Counted from the first letter of the stretch, positions 1 through 10,000 are shown. The stretch: 64,000 nucleotides of DNA from an uncultured Desulfobulbaceae bacterium (GCA_903887485.1 CAISPV010000110.1:100543-164542), one strand, 5' to 3'. The notes: generated by a model not told the origin, from the sequence alone. Translations and numbers: made by a program.

Positions 1-943
1 TTCCGGCCCGCCAGCCAAGTTTGCGCAGGCGAGATACATCCATCAGCTTGCGCGGGGTACCGTCCGGCTTGCCGGCGTCAAATGTTATTGCCCCATCAAA
101 ACCTACCAAGCTTTTTACCAGCTCCGCCAACTCCCGGATGGTGAGGTCTTCGCCGGTACCTATGTTAATCAAGGGTGGGCCATCCGCAGTTAACAGTTGG
201 CAGAAGTGAGTGTCGGAAAGGTTCATCAGATACACACAAGCAGCCGCCATATCGTCACTGTAAAGAAATTCGCGCCGCGGGGTGCCCGATCCCCACACCA
301 CCACTTCCTTGCTTTTACATAACTTAGCTTCATGAAATTTTCTCATAAGTGCCGGAATGACATGACTGTTATTGAGATCGTAGTTGTCACCGGGCCCATA
401 AAGGTTGGTGGGCATGACCGCCAAATATTGCGTACCGTATTGCCGGTTGTAGCTCCAGCACATTTCAATACCGGCAATTTTAGCCACAGCATAAGGGCGG
501 TTAGTCGGCTCCAGCGGCCCGGTAAGGAGGTATTCTTCCTTCATCGGCTGCGAGCAGTCGCGGGGATAAATGCATGAAGACCCCAGGAACAGCAGGCGCT
601 TGACGCCGACGCGGTAGGCCTCATGAATGATGTTGGTCTGGATAGCGAGGTTGTCGTGGATGAATTCTGCCGGATAGGTATTGTTGGCCACAATTCCGCC
701 AACCTTGGCGGCCGCAAGAAAGACATAGGCGGGTTTTTCTTTTTCAAAAAACATCCGTACCGCCAACTGGTCGGTCAGGTCAAGTTCGGCATGGGTTCGG
801 GTGATGATATTGGTGTAGGGGATTGCATCCCCTACACCAATATCATCACCCGCCAAGGGAGAGGGGGATTGCAGGCGGCGCATGAGGGCGGAGCCAACTA
901 AGCCTCGGTGACCGGCGACGTAGATTTTAGATTCATGATTCAT
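1..943 (-). CDS. fcl: GDP-L-fucose synthase, 3' end cut by window edge
   Basis: Extended SDR that converts GDP-4-keto-6-deoxymannose (the Gmd product) to GDP-L-fucose by epimerisation and NADPH reduction in the cytoplasm. Visible are the N-terminal dinucleotide motif GHRGLVGSA (residues 11-19), the catalytic serine region GSSCIYP (about 121-127) and YAVAK (Tyr151, Lys155). The frame is open from the ATG at 943 to base 1, about 314 residues, so only a short C-terminus is missing. It starts 10 bases after the gmd stop with an AGGGAT ribosome site, so the two genes form an operon. Oddity: residues about 26-42 are an extra stretch absent from the usual family sequence and encoded largely by a perfect inverted repeat (799-851). 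The frame stays intact, so the enzyme may still work; whether the extra loop is tolerated is inference. Confidence 0.93.
   Translation of the reverse strand, partial: MNHESKIYVAGHRGLVGSALMRRLQSPSPLAGDDIGVGDAIPYTNIITRTHAELDLTDQLAVRMFFEKEKPAYVFLAAAKVGGIVANNTYPAEFIHDNLAIQTNIIHEAYRVGVKRLLFLGSSCIYPRDCSQPMKEEYLLTGPLEPTNRPYAVAKIAGIEMCWSYNRQYGTQYLAVMPTNLYGPGDNYDLNNSHVIPALMRKFHEAKLCKSKEVVVWGSGTPRREFLYSDDMAAACVYLMNLSDTHFCQLLTADGPPLINIGTGEDLTIRELAELVKSLVGFDGAITFDAGKPDGTPRKLMDVSRLRKLGWRAG
799..851. repeat. 53-bp palindrome inside fcl
   Basis: Perfect inverted repeat with 25-base arms (799-823 and 827-851) around a 3-base centre, lying in frame within fcl. The right arm encodes, on the minus strand, the YTNIIT segment normal for GDP-fucose synthases; the left arm is its mirror copy. 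This suggests an inverted duplication or a palindromic element that inserted without breaking the frame. Confidence 0.9.
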
Positions 944-953
944 AGACAAATCC

Positions 954-2069
954 CTATTCGTGGCAATTCAAGACTGAATACCCATGCTTCTTTACCAACT
1001 CATCCCGCTCGGCGGCCTTCAGATCTTCGCGCACCATTTCGGCCACCAATTCATCGAAGGTAATTTTGGGGGTCCAGCCAAGCTTCTCTTTTGCCTTGGT
1101 GGGGTCGCCCAGCAGGGTTTCAACTTCGGTGGGACGGAAGTAGCGCGAATCAACAGCGACGACACATGTGCCGGAGTGGTCATACCCTTTTTCGTCCATA
1201 CCCGTTCCTTCCCAGCGGATGTTCATCCCCAGTTCCTTGGCTGCAGCATTGACAAAATCGCGCACACTATACTGCACGCCGGTGGCGATGACAAAGTCTT
1301 CCGGTTTGTCCTGTTGCAGCATGAGCCACTGCATTTCGACATAATCCTTGGCGTGGCCCCAGTCGCGCTTGGCATCAAGATTGCCGAGATAGACGGCATC
1401 CTGCAGCCCGAGCTTGATACGCGCCAGGGCACGGGTAATCTTACGGGTGACAAAGGTTTCACCCCGGACCGGGGATTCGTGATTGAAAAGGATGCCGTTG
1501 CAGGCATACATGCCATAGGCTTCGCGATAATTGACGGTGATCCAGTAGGCATAGAGCTTGGCACAGGCATAAGGCGAGCGGGGATAAAAAGGCGTGGTTT
1601 CCTTTTGTGGAGTTTCCTGCACCTCGCCAAAGAGTTCTGAGGTGGATGCCTGGTAAAAGCGGGTCTTCTTCTCAAAGCCAAGGATGCGAATCGCTTCCAG
1701 CACGCGGAGCGTTCCCAAGGCATCGGAGTTGGCGGTGTATTCGGGTTCTTCGAACGATACCGCCACATGGCTCTGCGCCGCAAGGTTATAGATCTCATCC
1801 GGCTGTACTTGCTGGATGATACGAATCAAACTGCTGGAGTCGGTCATGTCACCGTGGTGCAGGAGGAAGCGGCGATCTTTCTCGTGCGGGTCCTGGTAGA
1901 GGTGGTCGATGCGATCCGTATTAAAAAGCGAGGTACGGCGCTTAAGACCATGGACCTCATAGCCTTTTTTCAAGAGAAACTCGGCAAGATAGGCGCCATC
2001 CTGCCCGGTGATACCGGTGATTAATGCAACCTTGGGTTGTAACGAGGGGTGAGGCTTTAATTGAGTCAT
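954..2069 (-). CDS. gmd: GDP-mannose 4,6-dehydratase
   Basis: Converts GDP-D-mannose to GDP-4-keto-6-deoxy-D-mannose, the first step to GDP-fucose and related deoxysugars. Extended SDR with [11 protein letters not shown] near residues 19-29, the STSELFG catalytic segment (about 142-148) and YACAK (Tyr167, Lys171). I start it at the ATG at 2069, preceded by AAAGAG about five bases upstream, giving 371 residues, the normal family length. An in-frame ATG at 2123 would add 18 residues but has no ribosome site. fcl follows directly, so this pair feeds fucose-type sugars to the polysaccharide locus upstream. Confidence 0.95.
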   Translation of the reverse strand: MTQLKPHPSLQPKVALITGITGQDGAYLAEFLLKKGYEVHGLKRRTSLFNTDRIDHLYQDPHEKDRRFLLHHGDMTDSSSLIRIIQQVQPDEIYNLAAQSHVAVSFEEPEYTANSDALGTLRVLEAIRILGFEKKTRFYQASTSELFGEVQETPQKETTPFYPRSPYACAKLYAYWITVNYREAYGMYACNGILFNHESPVRGETFVTRKITRALARIKLGLQDAVYLGNLDAKRDWGHAKDYVEMQWLMLQQDKPEDFVIATGVQYSVRDFVNAAAKELGMNIRWEGTGMDEKGYDHSGTCVVAVDSRYFRPTEVETLLGDPTKAKEKLGWTPKITFDELVAEMVREDLKAAERDELVKKHGYSVLNCHE

Positions 2070-2411
2070 TTTTAATCTCTTTATTTTTGAACAATAGCGC
2101 AAAAGCTTTGGCGAAATAATCATCGGTGCTACTGTTTAAATTGTGGTTGTCTCATCAGCTAGCTATAATAGACGAAACTTACCAAGTATTATTTGAAAGA
2201 AAACACTGATTCTTTCTACTTATTGCGGATCCAAGAGTCAAGGCGACAGATGCCCTTTTTGCTTTCCAGAAGAGGGGTTTCCTCAAGCGGTTATCATGTC
2301 ATACAATCCCAAGAACGTCTAAGAAATAAAATCACCATGGTAAGTCTTCGACGGACATGCTCGTTCCGGAAGGCAGGTAACCGCCCCAACCTCTGACGGC
2401 CCGGACATGAC
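2070..2411. other. Intergenic stretch with a possible plus-strand promoter
   Basis: No convincing gene. On the plus strand TTGTGG (about 2141-2146), 17 bases, then TATAAT (2164-2169) resembles a sigma-70 promoter pointing toward the opposed sugar dehydratase gene. It could drive a small RNA or be chance. A 67-codon TTG-initiated frame follows (2193-2396) but has no ribosome site or recognisable protein. Confidence 0.3.
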
Positions 2412-4385
2412 TCACCCGACAATGGATTTTGCATGTAAATCCGATGTATATTCGGGAACTATCTTCTTGAATATCTCTTTGATTCCGGGTCCATCATAAG
2501 ATGCTCCCATTCCGGTCAACTCATCGAGAAGCTTTTCCATTTCATGCAAAGGTTTGCCGTCACCACTCAGCACCATGATTTTTTCATGCGGGGTAGGGAC
2601 GATACCTTCACCTTCGGTAATAAGCTCTTCGTAGAGTTTTTCTCCGGGGCGGAGACCGGTGCAAGTAATTTTGATGTCAATTTCCGGTTCAAATCCCATG
2701 AGTTGAATGAGATCACGGGCCAGGTCGGCTATTTTCACAGGGGTCCCCATCTTCAAAAGAAAAATTTCCCCACCGGACCCCATCGCCCCCGCCTGGATGA
2801 TAAGCTGGGCAGCTTCTTCAATGGACATGAAATAACGGGTGATATCAGGATGGGTAATGGTTACCGGGCCACCCATTTCAATCTGCCGCTTAAAAAGAGG
2901 GATGACGGAACCCGACGAACCAAGGACATTGCCAAAGCGTACCGCCTGAAAAATCGTATGGTGATTATCTGAATCCTGAGAAGAAGGGTTATTCATACGA
3001 CTCTTACCGTAGGCCAGCATCAGCAGTTCTGTGATGCGTTTGGAAGCACCCATCACGTTAGTGGGCCGAACGGCCTTATCGGTTGAGACCAGAACAAAGC
3101 GCCGCACCCCGTGGGCAATGGATGCCTCCAGCAGGTATTTGGCCGCAAGGATATTGTTGGTCACCGCCTCCCATGGATTAATTTCAACCAGAGGGACATG
3201 TTTGTAGGCAGCGGCATGAAAAACAACCTCCGGCTTATATTGACTGAAAACTTTCTTTAGCAATTCCTTATTCTGGACCTGACCGAGGACAGTAACGTAG
3301 TTATTGAATGCATATTCATGCTCCATCTCCATCTGGATAGCATAGAGATTCTCCTCACCACTATCAAAAAGGATGAGCCGCTTTGGGTGGAAGCGAAGCA
3401 GTTGACGGCACAGTTCTGAGCCAATCGACCCCCCTGCTCCGGTGACCAGGACTGTCTTTCCGGTCACATAACCACCGATTTTCTCCTGATCCAGTTTCAC
3501 CTCGTCTCTGCCCAACAAATCAGTATAACAGATATTGCGGATGGCCTTAACGGATACGGTGCCATTAATAAGCTCACCCAGACCAGGCAATACCTTGTAG
3601 GGGAGTTTTGTTTGCTGGCACAAGCCGACAATACGTTTCATCTGCTGACCAGTGATAGCAGACATGGCAATTAACAACTCTTCCACATCTACCTGATCGA
3701 CAAATTCCACCAGATCATCTATACCGCCAAGAATGGGTATGCCATGAATCCGCATTCCGGTTTTTGCCGGATCATCATCGACAAATCCGACAACTTCATA
3801 GGGCAGCAATGGATTGGCCGCGACTTCTCGTACCACCTGTTCGGCAGCATCCCCTGCCCCAATCAGGAGGAGCTTTTTTTTTTGGACCTGCCGGACCTGT
3901 TGCCGAGAATGGTTACGATGGAGCAGACAGCGGATTGAGACCCGGCTGCCACTTATGAATAATAAGGTAAGAATAGCATCCATAATGAACACCGACCGGG
4001 AAAATCCCTGGAAACGGTTAACCAATAACATTATGGAAAAGATGATAGCCGAAGAAAGAAGAACCGCCTTGATTATATTCTGTAGATCGCGCAACCCGGT
4101 ATAGCGCCACATACCGTTATAGAGTCCCAGTATATAAAATACCGAAAGTTTTACTCCCAAAACGACAGGTAAAACCAAAAGATAAGAGAGCGGATTATGA
4201 GAGAGCGAGAAAGCCTCAAAACGAAGGTAATAAGCCAATACAAGCGCCAGTATAATGAACAACGCATCCGTCACCAGCATAATCCAAAAATGAACACTCG
4301 TACTTTTTTTCTTCAATCGCAACACATACTGACTCAAGAAATATAAACAATAAGACTTGATTTTATCGCAAGATCGGGCGGGCAT
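2412..4385 (-). CDS. Membrane nucleoside-diphosphate-sugar 4,6-dehydratase, FlaA1/CapD/PglF type
   Basis: Membrane-anchored dehydratase of the WbpM/PglF/CapD family, which makes UDP-4-keto-6-deoxy-GlcNAc-type precursors for surface polysaccharides. The 657-residue protein has four N-terminal membrane helices (about 33-55, 65-88, 103-123, 131-149), a first Rossmann domain (GAGDA near 177) and a C-terminal SDR domain (TGAGGSIGSE, 315-324) with the STDKAVRPTN stretch and MGASK (Met445, Lys449) typical of family members that use Met/Lys instead of Tyr/Lys. The ATG at 4385 is preceded by GGAG at eight bases. It sits between gmd and the J-domain gene on the same strand. The exact sugar substrate cannot be read from sequence. 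Confidence 0.9.
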   Translation of the reverse strand: MPARSCDKIKSYCLYFLSQYVLRLKKKSTSVHFWIMLVTDALFIILALVLAYYLRFEAFSLSHNPLSYLLVLPVVLGVKLSVFYILGLYNGMWRYTGLRDLQNIIKAVLLSSAIIFSIMLLVNRFQGFSRSVFIMDAILTLLFISGSRVSIRCLLHRNHSRQQVRQVQKKKLLLIGAGDAAEQVVREVAANPLLPYEVVGFVDDDPAKTGMRIHGIPILGGIDDLVEFVDQVDVEELLIAMSAITGQQMKRIVGLCQQTKLPYKVLPGLGELINGTVSVKAIRNICYTDLLGRDEVKLDQEKIGGYVTGKTVLVTGAGGSIGSELCRQLLRFHPKRLILFDSGEENLYAIQMEMEHEYAFNNYVTVLGQVQNKELLKKVFSQYKPEVVFHAAAYKHVPLVEINPWEAVTNNILAAKYLLEASIAHGVRRFVLVSTDKAVRPTNVMGASKRITELLMLAYGKSRMNNPSSQDSDNHHTIFQAVRFGNVLGSSGSVIPLFKRQIEMGGPVTITHPDITRYFMSIEEAAQLIIQAGAMGSGGEIFLLKMGTPVKIADLARDLIQLMGFEPEIDIKITCTGLRPGEKLYEELITEGEGIVPTPHEKIMVLSGDGKPLHEMEKLLDELTGMGASYDGPGIKEIFKKIVPEYTSDLHAKSIVG

Positions 4386-4569
4386 GAAATATTACTCCCT
4401 CTACTAAAACGAAAACTCTCAATTATATATTTTTACTCACTCTCCCGATCGATACAAGGGTTGGAATGAAGGTAAAAGTACCAACATGGTGTCATTAGCC
4501 AACTTCCCCCCAAGGACACTTTCTTCGGAGCACATGGGCGCCAGATAACACTGAAAAAAATCAAAAACG

Positions 4570-6192
4570 TTACTGATCAAAGCTGTAGCTCATTTTCTTT
4601 ACGTGCAATTTTCCATGGTCAGCGACGAGCAGAAAATCAATTTTACCATGGCCATGAACGACTTCTGCATTCTGATACACCAGATCGATTTTGAATCTGC
4701 CATTGAGGGCGATCTGCCCTTTTGGGGATTCCTCCCATTTCAGCGTTGAAACATGCAACCCAATAGTTTTCGTGGATTGGAACAGGTTTGTATACGTGCC
4801 AATGAGTTGTGAAATTGGTTTACCGTTTTCTGTGGCATCAAGTTCAAAAAACCGGGTGAATTCCATAAGGTTTTTTCCTCCGTAGGCTCGGCAATATTCC
4901 AACAAAAACGTATCAATGCGCTGTTGCACATCAGGTTCAGAACGAGAATCCTCTTTGGAATTTTCTTGCACTTGCGGTGGTTCAATAACAGGTTGAACCG
5001 CAACTTTTTGTTTCGCTACATCCTTTGTTGGCGCTGTACTTATCTGTTTATCCTGCTGGGCCATGCGCTCTACCGCTGGTTGACGAAGTTCAGCAGGATC
5101 ATCTTTCTTGAGATCTGGTGCTACGATGTTTTTTGTTGTTTGAATTGTATTCTTCTTTGTACCTCCAGCTTCATCTATTGTTTTTTCCTTGAATTTTTCT
5201 GCCTTAGTTTCAACAGAATGAAGATCTATCGTCTTTTTAACTTTTTCAGCAGGTTTCGTTTTCTGGGAATCGACTGCAGAGAGAGAAGGTATTGCCTGTA
5301 CCACCTCTTGCGGAGGAATACCAACCGTCTTCTTCTGCTCGGTCAGCATACCTGTCTTGACAGCTTTTAGCTCGGGAGGTTCAACGCTGTCTGCTCTTTT
5401 TTCGTGGTCAGCTTCTGATTCTTTTTGTCTGGCGGCCTGCTCGGCCTTTCCCATTGTCTCGGCAATCTTCATCTTTTCAGCAAAGGTCATTGCCACAAGC
5501 GGTGGAGCAACCTTAGATTTTTTTGCCGGAGGTACAAATGCGGCGCCGCTATGCTGAAGCGTCGAAACCATCACTTTTTGGGAATATATCTGGGCAATCA
5601 AACCGCAGGAGAGCACTAAACCCAGGATCAGGACAGAAATCCACACTATTGTTTTTTTGTTTACCCTGCTGCCCGAAACGCTTTCTGTCTTTCCATAACG
5701 CCAGGATTGCGATGTGCCCTCCGATTTTCCATCGACAGAATCCTGTCTTTTGCTGGTGGTGATGGCATGGTATGCTTTGTTAATCCTGATAAATTGTTCT
5801 GTTGTATCTCGGCCTGCGTTACCAGCAGTATCTGGATGATACTTGACAGTCAATTTACGATATGCCTGCTTGACTTCAGCTAAACTGGCAGAAGAGGGTA
5901 GACCAAGAATCCCATAACTATCGCCCTGTTCATCTTCCGGCTGAAAAATCTGGAGGATCCGCCCAGCTTCCTTGAGAAAGTAGCTATATTGGACGCCATA
6001 TTTACCACACTCTTTTTGTACCCATTCTCTAATCTCTTCGCTCCCATCCCGGCAGAGGGTCAGGATTTTTTTACAAGATGAAAGCATACCACCATTATCA
6101 GCGACAAAGGCAATAGTATCCTCTGTGTAAGAATCCCGCGAAAGCTGCTTCAACAATCGAGATATATTATCCGCATCTATCGCTGCAATCAT
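4570..6192 (-). CDS. Membrane-anchored J-domain protein of the polysaccharide locus
   Basis: 540 residues. An N-terminal helical part (1-88) precedes a J-domain (about 91-147) with the HPD motif (119-121), so it should stimulate an Hsp70. One membrane helix follows (181-200). Then comes a long Lys/Glu/Pro/Val-rich, probably disordered segment (about 225-425) and a C-terminal compact domain (about 430-540) that resembles an NTF2/SnoaL-like fold. The ATG overlaps the stop of the upstream TPR gene by four bases (ATGA), indicating translational coupling. Role in polysaccharide production is inferred only from the operon. The likely topology puts the J-domain in the cytoplasm and the C-terminal domain in the periplasm. 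Confidence 0.8.
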   Translation of the reverse strand: MIAAIDADNISRLLKQLSRDSYTEDTIAFVADNGGMLSSCKKILTLCRDGSEEIREWVQKECGKYGVQYSYFLKEAGRILQIFQPEDEQGDSYGILGLPSSASLAEVKQAYRKLTVKYHPDTAGNAGRDTTEQFIRINKAYHAITTSKRQDSVDGKSEGTSQSWRYGKTESVSGSRVNKKTIVWISVLILGLVLSCGLIAQIYSQKVMVSTLQHSGAAFVPPAKKSKVAPPLVAMTFAEKMKIAETMGKAEQAARQKESEADHEKRADSVEPPELKAVKTGMLTEQKKTVGIPPQEVVQAIPSLSAVDSQKTKPAEKVKKTIDLHSVETKAEKFKEKTIDEAGGTKKNTIQTTKNIVAPDLKKDDPAELRQPAVERMAQQDKQISTAPTKDVAKQKVAVQPVIEPPQVQENSKEDSRSEPDVQQRIDTFLLEYCRAYGGKNLMEFTRFFELDATENGKPISQLIGTYTNLFQSTKTIGLHVSTLKWEESPKGQIALNGRFKIDLVYQNAEVVHGHGKIDFLLVADHGKLHVKKMSYSFDQ

Positions 6193-7697
6193 GGTTTAGT
6201 ATCTGGTAAGGAGTGCTCCTGCAAATCGTGAAGCAAAATTTCCGTACTTGGAGAAGATTCTATCTCTACGGCATCATGTATTTCCAAATCACGAAGCCAG
6301 AGATCACCGGCCAGAAGATTTTCAAAATGCTTACTAGGATTTCGTCGCACTCGCACCTGAACGGCTTCACAATCTTCAGAGACATTGAAAGTTAGAGTAA
6401 AAGGGGTCCAGGGTTGGCTCTTGGCCACAATCTCAGTATTAGCTGGGGCGATTGTGCAATTGTATCCCACTACTTCCAGATAAGGACGTTGATCCGTGGT
6501 CAATTTTTCTGTCTTCAGCCAGCCGGTAAGACTATATTTTCTGGCAGATGCAAGTGGAACAATTTGCGTCAGATGATTGAATGCGATATTGTTAGTTCCT
6601 GAAAAATGGAGGTGCATGACCTGAGACTTCTCTTCTCCCTTGTCACTTTCAATACGCCATGTGCTCCCCTTGGGCTTACCCACTTGCCAGCCAAAGGCAT
6701 AGCTCATACGCTCTTCCTGAAAACTACCATCATTAAGCAAGGGCTTGCTATTGAAATATTTTTCCCAAAGTGGCATGGCGTCAATTTCAATACGCCATGT
6801 GCTCCCTCTGGGCTTACCCACTCGCCAGCCAAAGGCGGTGTTCATAGGCTCTTCCTGAAAGCTACCATCATAGAGCAAGGACTGGTTATTGAAATATTTT
6901 TTCCAAATTGGCGTGGCTTGAGCTATTTTTCCATTCTGGATCAGGGATTCTAAAAATTTAAGTACAAAATATTTTTTCCAAATTGGCGTGTCTTGAGCTA
7001 TTTCTCCATTCCGGATCAGGGATTCTAAATATTCAAGTACCTCTTCGTTGTTGTCATCCACTAAAATCTTTTCAATATATGGCCAGAATGCCAGCGCGAT
7101 ATCAACCTGTGCGGTTTGTACCGCATAACGAAATAAATACATGACATTCTGTGTACCCATCCGGTTCAGGAGCTCCTGCGGATCGTCCCAGATGGAAAAA
7201 GCCATTTTCAGGGCACTCTGCCTCGATTTCCCCTGTGTCTTTTTTATGATGTAAGAAAGATCACGGTACAGGATGTCAAGCCTGTCCAACTGATAGGCAA
7301 GCAGTGCCTTGTCCCAGCGCCAGCGACTGATATCGGTGCTGAGTTGATCCACATACTCCAGAATAGCTTGGCTCTCGGATTTTCTGCCCTGATCATTGCG
7401 CAACTCTGCCAGCCCCAGCCAGGCAGGGAGGAATAAAGGGTTTTGCACCAGGGCCCGCTTGAACAAGTCTTCCGCCTGGTCCATATCACCTTCGATCCGG
7501 TGAAAACGCTTTGCATGCCAAGTGAGCAGAAAAGAACTGTGCAGGTATTCAAGCAGATCAGCAGAATCGCTTGTGCTGCTGTATTCGGTTTGCTCCTGCC
7601 GGGCGATAAATAACTGCAACCCCGCCAAGCCAAGTAAAACAAGGAAACAGACGACGCGAAAAGTCCAGTGATATCTATACGATGAAGATCCAGCCAC
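6189..7697 (-). CDS. Membrane-anchored TPR-like protein with internal tandem duplications
   Basis: 502 residues with an N-terminal membrane anchor (about 13-30) and TPR-like helices (about 65-130, e.g. AEDLFKRALVQNPLFLPAW). The C-terminus (about 370-480) looks like a beta-rich carbohydrate-binding-type domain. In the middle, two tandem duplications are visible: a 25-residue unit ending PIWKKYF present twice, and a 46-residue unit starting WKKYF/WEKYF and ending GSTWRIE present twice, overlapping the first. Gap to the upstream BY-kinase gene is two bases and the downstream J-domain gene overlaps it. Proteins of this layout occur in exopolysaccharide loci, but I cannot name a reaction. Confidence 0.75.
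   Translation of the reverse strand: MAGSSSYRYHWTFRVVCFLVLLGLAGLQLFIARQEQTEYSSTSDSADLLEYLHSSFLLTWHAKRFHRIEGDMDQAEDLFKRALVQNPLFLPAWLGLAELRNDQGRKSESQAILEYVDQLSTDISRWRWDKALLAYQLDRLDILYRDLSYIIKKTQGKSRQSALKMAFSIWDDPQELLNRMGTQNVMYLFRYAVQTAQVDIALAFWPYIEKILVDDNNEEVLEYLESLIRNGEIAQDTPIWKKYFVLKFLESLIQNGKIAQATPIWKKYFNNQSLLYDGSFQEEPMNTAFGWRVGKPRGSTWRIEIDAMPLWEKYFNSKPLLNDGSFQEERMSYAFGWQVGKPKGSTWRIESDKGEEKSQVMHLHFSGTNNIAFNHLTQIVPLASARKYSLTGWLKTEKLTTDQRPYLEVVGYNCTIAPANTEIVAKSQPWTPFTLTFNVSEDCEAVQVRVRRNPSKHFENLLAGDLWLRDLEIHDAVEIESSPSTEILLHDLQEHSLPDTKP
6647..7045. repeat. Nested tandem DNA duplications in the TPR gene
   Basis: Two direct repeats are readable in the DNA. A 138-base period appears between about 6647 and 6922, where the motif starting TTTCAATACGCCATGTGCTCC recurs at 6647 and 6785. 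A 75-base period appears between about 6891 and 7045, where TTCCAAATTGGCGTG recurs at 6901 and 6976. Both periods are multiples of three, so the protein frame is kept. The copies differ at several positions, so these are not assembly duplicates. Confidence 0.88.
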
Positions 7698-7699
7698 GT

Positions 7700-10000
7700 T
7701 TATCCTGCATTCTCCTCGCCGTATTTATAATTATAGGCGTAATATTTATAACTGCCGTATGAGCTGAATCCTTTCTTTCTTCCCGACTTATTAATGATGG
7801 CTCCAAGAATACGGCCACCAACATTGACGACGGCTTTTCTGAAATGCTTAACACCTTCACGTGGCGTTTCTCCCTCAACAGCAATAAGGATAACACCATC
7901 AACCATATGAGAAAGAACAAGGATCTCCGCAAATCCTTGATATGGCGGACCATCAAGGATGATACGATCGTAGCGCCCTGAGACGACAGCCAGCAATTGC
8001 CGCATACGTTTAGAGCTCAACAGTTCTGCCGGATTAGGAGGCAACGGCCCACTGGCGATAAAATCCAGGCCAGGAAACTCGGTCTTCGTAATGACCTCAC
8101 TGAGTTGGGCCATACCACTCAACACACTGCTCAAACCCATTTTTTTTCTTGAGGTTTCAAAAATTTTATGCAGGCTTTGTTTTCTCAAATCCACGTCAAT
8201 AATCAGACAGCTTTCATCCTCTGCCAGATAGGAAAATGCGGCATTCGTCGCCAGGGAACTCTTACCGGCTCCTGGCAGAATACTGGTCAGAAGAATAGTC
8301 TTGGGTGGATTGTCAGCAACAGACAGCCGCACGGAAGTCATGGTTGTCCGAAAGGCCTCAGTAACCGGAGATCGTGGATCATGAAAAAATTTCATGGCCA
8401 TTTTATTTCGATTATCAACACTTTCCTTGTCAAAGGGAATAAGACCGAGGACGGGAATATGGAAACGGTCAACCAACTCATCTGGATTTTTTATGGTGTT
8501 GTCAAGGGCTTCGAGGGTAAAGGCTGTTCCTGTTCCCAACATCAGACCAAGGACAAGGCCCAGCAGCAAATTCTTGGCCACTTGCGGTTTAAAAGGGAAA
8601 AGGGGTACAGTCGCTCGATCAATAATCTCGATGTTGGAGATTGCGGCGCCGACCGTTGCCTCAAGTTCCTTAGAGCGCTGCAGGAGGCTCTGGTAGATGC
8701 TCTTGTTTGTTTCTATATCCCGCTCCAGAATTCTATATTGTGTAGATTTTTCTGCTAATTCCAAAGCTTTTGTTCTTTGCTCATCAGCGTTTGTTTGAAG
8801 ATATTGTTCTGTTTTTATGGCTGTTTCATAGTTGTTTTTGATGGCGTCGAGAATCAGCTGTTTTTCCGCTTTGATCTGCGCCGCGACCTCATCCATTTTC
8901 GCCTGCAACTGCTGCAGTTTAGGGAAGCCCGGCTTGAAGGTAACACTCAAATCCTTATATTCTGCCTCAAGCGTCGAATATTGAGTTTTCAAACTCTGAA
9001 TGAGTAAATTATTAACCACCTGATCGAGAGATTTGTCATCAAGCAGCATATTTTGTTTATACATGGCTTCTTTGGCTATTCTTTCGGAAGACGCCTTGGC
9101 CAATGCATTGTTCGCTTCTACCAACTCCGTCAGCACCAGATTTTGTTCCGGGTCTAAAGAAACGATCCCTAAGTTTTTGGCAAATTCGTTGAGTTGCTGT
9201 TCGGATTCCTCAAGTTTGATCTGCGCGTCCCGAATCTGTATATCCAGAAACTTACTGGCAACATCGGACGCCGCCACATTGCTGTCCATATGCATCTGGA
9301 TAAATTCATACATGGCGGCATTGGTAACACTGGCGGCCAGAGCCGGGTTAGGTGATTCAAAGGTTATGTCAATCAACTCACTGTTTTTTACTGGCGACAC
9401 ATTTAATCTTTTCTGAAATGCCTTAAGGACGTTATAAGTCAAAATCTGATTTTGAGCATCCTCATCCAATACACCGATCTGGTCTTGTTCCTGATCTGCA
9501 CGGATAAAATTTTTAATGGAAGTGAGCAGGGATTTTGGCTGGTTATTCTTGTTCTGGTCAACTACGCGAGGATTAAATGTTGCATTATTCATCAAGTCAA
9601 GCTTCTCAATAACCCTGTTTGCCAATTGATTACTTTGCAGGAGGTTCACTTGAGTTTGCTGGAATTCTTTTGACTGTATGGCATTATTATTGGGATCCAG
9701 ACTCTCAAATTTAGTCACATTTGAACTCTGGGCGGAAGCCCTTATCGTTCCTTTCGCCTTAAACTGCGGGGTTGCCCCAAAGGTATACAAGGCTGCCAGA
9801 ACAAAAACCAGCAAACACACTGAAAGCACTGCTGTTTTCCGGCGAATCAGAATATCCAGATAATCCCGCAGATCTATTTCATCCTGGAATTCAGGGACAA
9901 GCTCCCGCACCTCAACACTGGGAAGGTTTTTCTGGGCCTCATCCCGTATCATCAGGCTGTTATCTGCTTCTGAAAATTTATCGTCTTTATTGCCTATCAT
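7700..10000 (-). CDS. Polysaccharide co-polymerase fused to bacterial tyrosine kinase (Wzc/ExoP type)
   Basis: 766-residue inner-membrane protein that controls chain length and export. Wzz domain with TM1 (56-74), a long periplasmic coiled-coil part (about 240-450) and TM2 (476-495). The cytoplasmic BY-kinase domain follows: Walker A PGAGKSS (576-582), Walker A' IDVDLRK (about 601-607), Walker B IILDGPP (680-686). The tail carries seven tyrosines between 748 and 760, the usual autophosphorylation cluster. Its ATG lies 14 bases inside the end of the upstream PHP phosphatase gene, so kinase and phosphatase are translated together. No strong ribosome site precedes the start; Met17 is an alternative. 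Confidence 0.95.
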   Translation of the reverse strand: MIGNKDDKFSEADNSLMIRDEAQKNLPSVEVRELVPEFQDEIDLRDYLDILIRRKTAVLSVCLLVFVLAALYTFGATPQFKAKGTIRASAQSSNVTKFESLDPNNNAIQSKEFQQTQVNLLQSNQLANRVIEKLDLMNNATFNPRVVDQNKNNQPKSLLTSIKNFIRADQEQDQIGVLDEDAQNQILTYNVLKAFQKRLNVSPVKNSELIDITFESPNPALAASVTNAAMYEFIQMHMDSNVAASDVASKFLDIQIRDAQIKLEESEQQLNEFAKNLGIVSLDPEQNLVLTELVEANNALAKASSERIAKEAMYKQNMLLDDKSLDQVVNNLLIQSLKTQYSTLEAEYKDLSVTFKPGFPKLQQLQAKMDEVAAQIKAEKQLILDAIKNNYETAIKTEQYLQTNADEQRTKALELAEKSTQYRILERDIETNKSIYQSLLQRSKELEATVGAAISNIEIIDRATVPLFPFKPQVAKNLLLGLVLGLMLGTGTAFTLEALDNTIKNPDELVDRFHIPVLGLIPFDKESVDNRNKMAMKFFHDPRSPVTEAFRTTMTSVRLSVADNPPKTILLTSILPGAGKSSLATNAAFSYLAEDESCLIIDVDLRKQSLHKIFETSRKKMGLSSVLSGMAQLSEVITKTEFPGLDFIASGPLPPNPAELLSSKRMRQLLAVVSGRYDRIILDGPPYQGFAEILVLSHMVDGVILIAVEGETPREGVKHFRKAVVNVGGRILGAIINKSGRKKGFSSYGSYKYYAYNYKYGEENAG

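Noticed and set aside
2193..2396. 67-codon plus-strand frame between gmd and the dehydratase gene
   Set aside because: TTG start without ribosome site and no protein-like features, though a promoter-like TATAAT lies just upstream.
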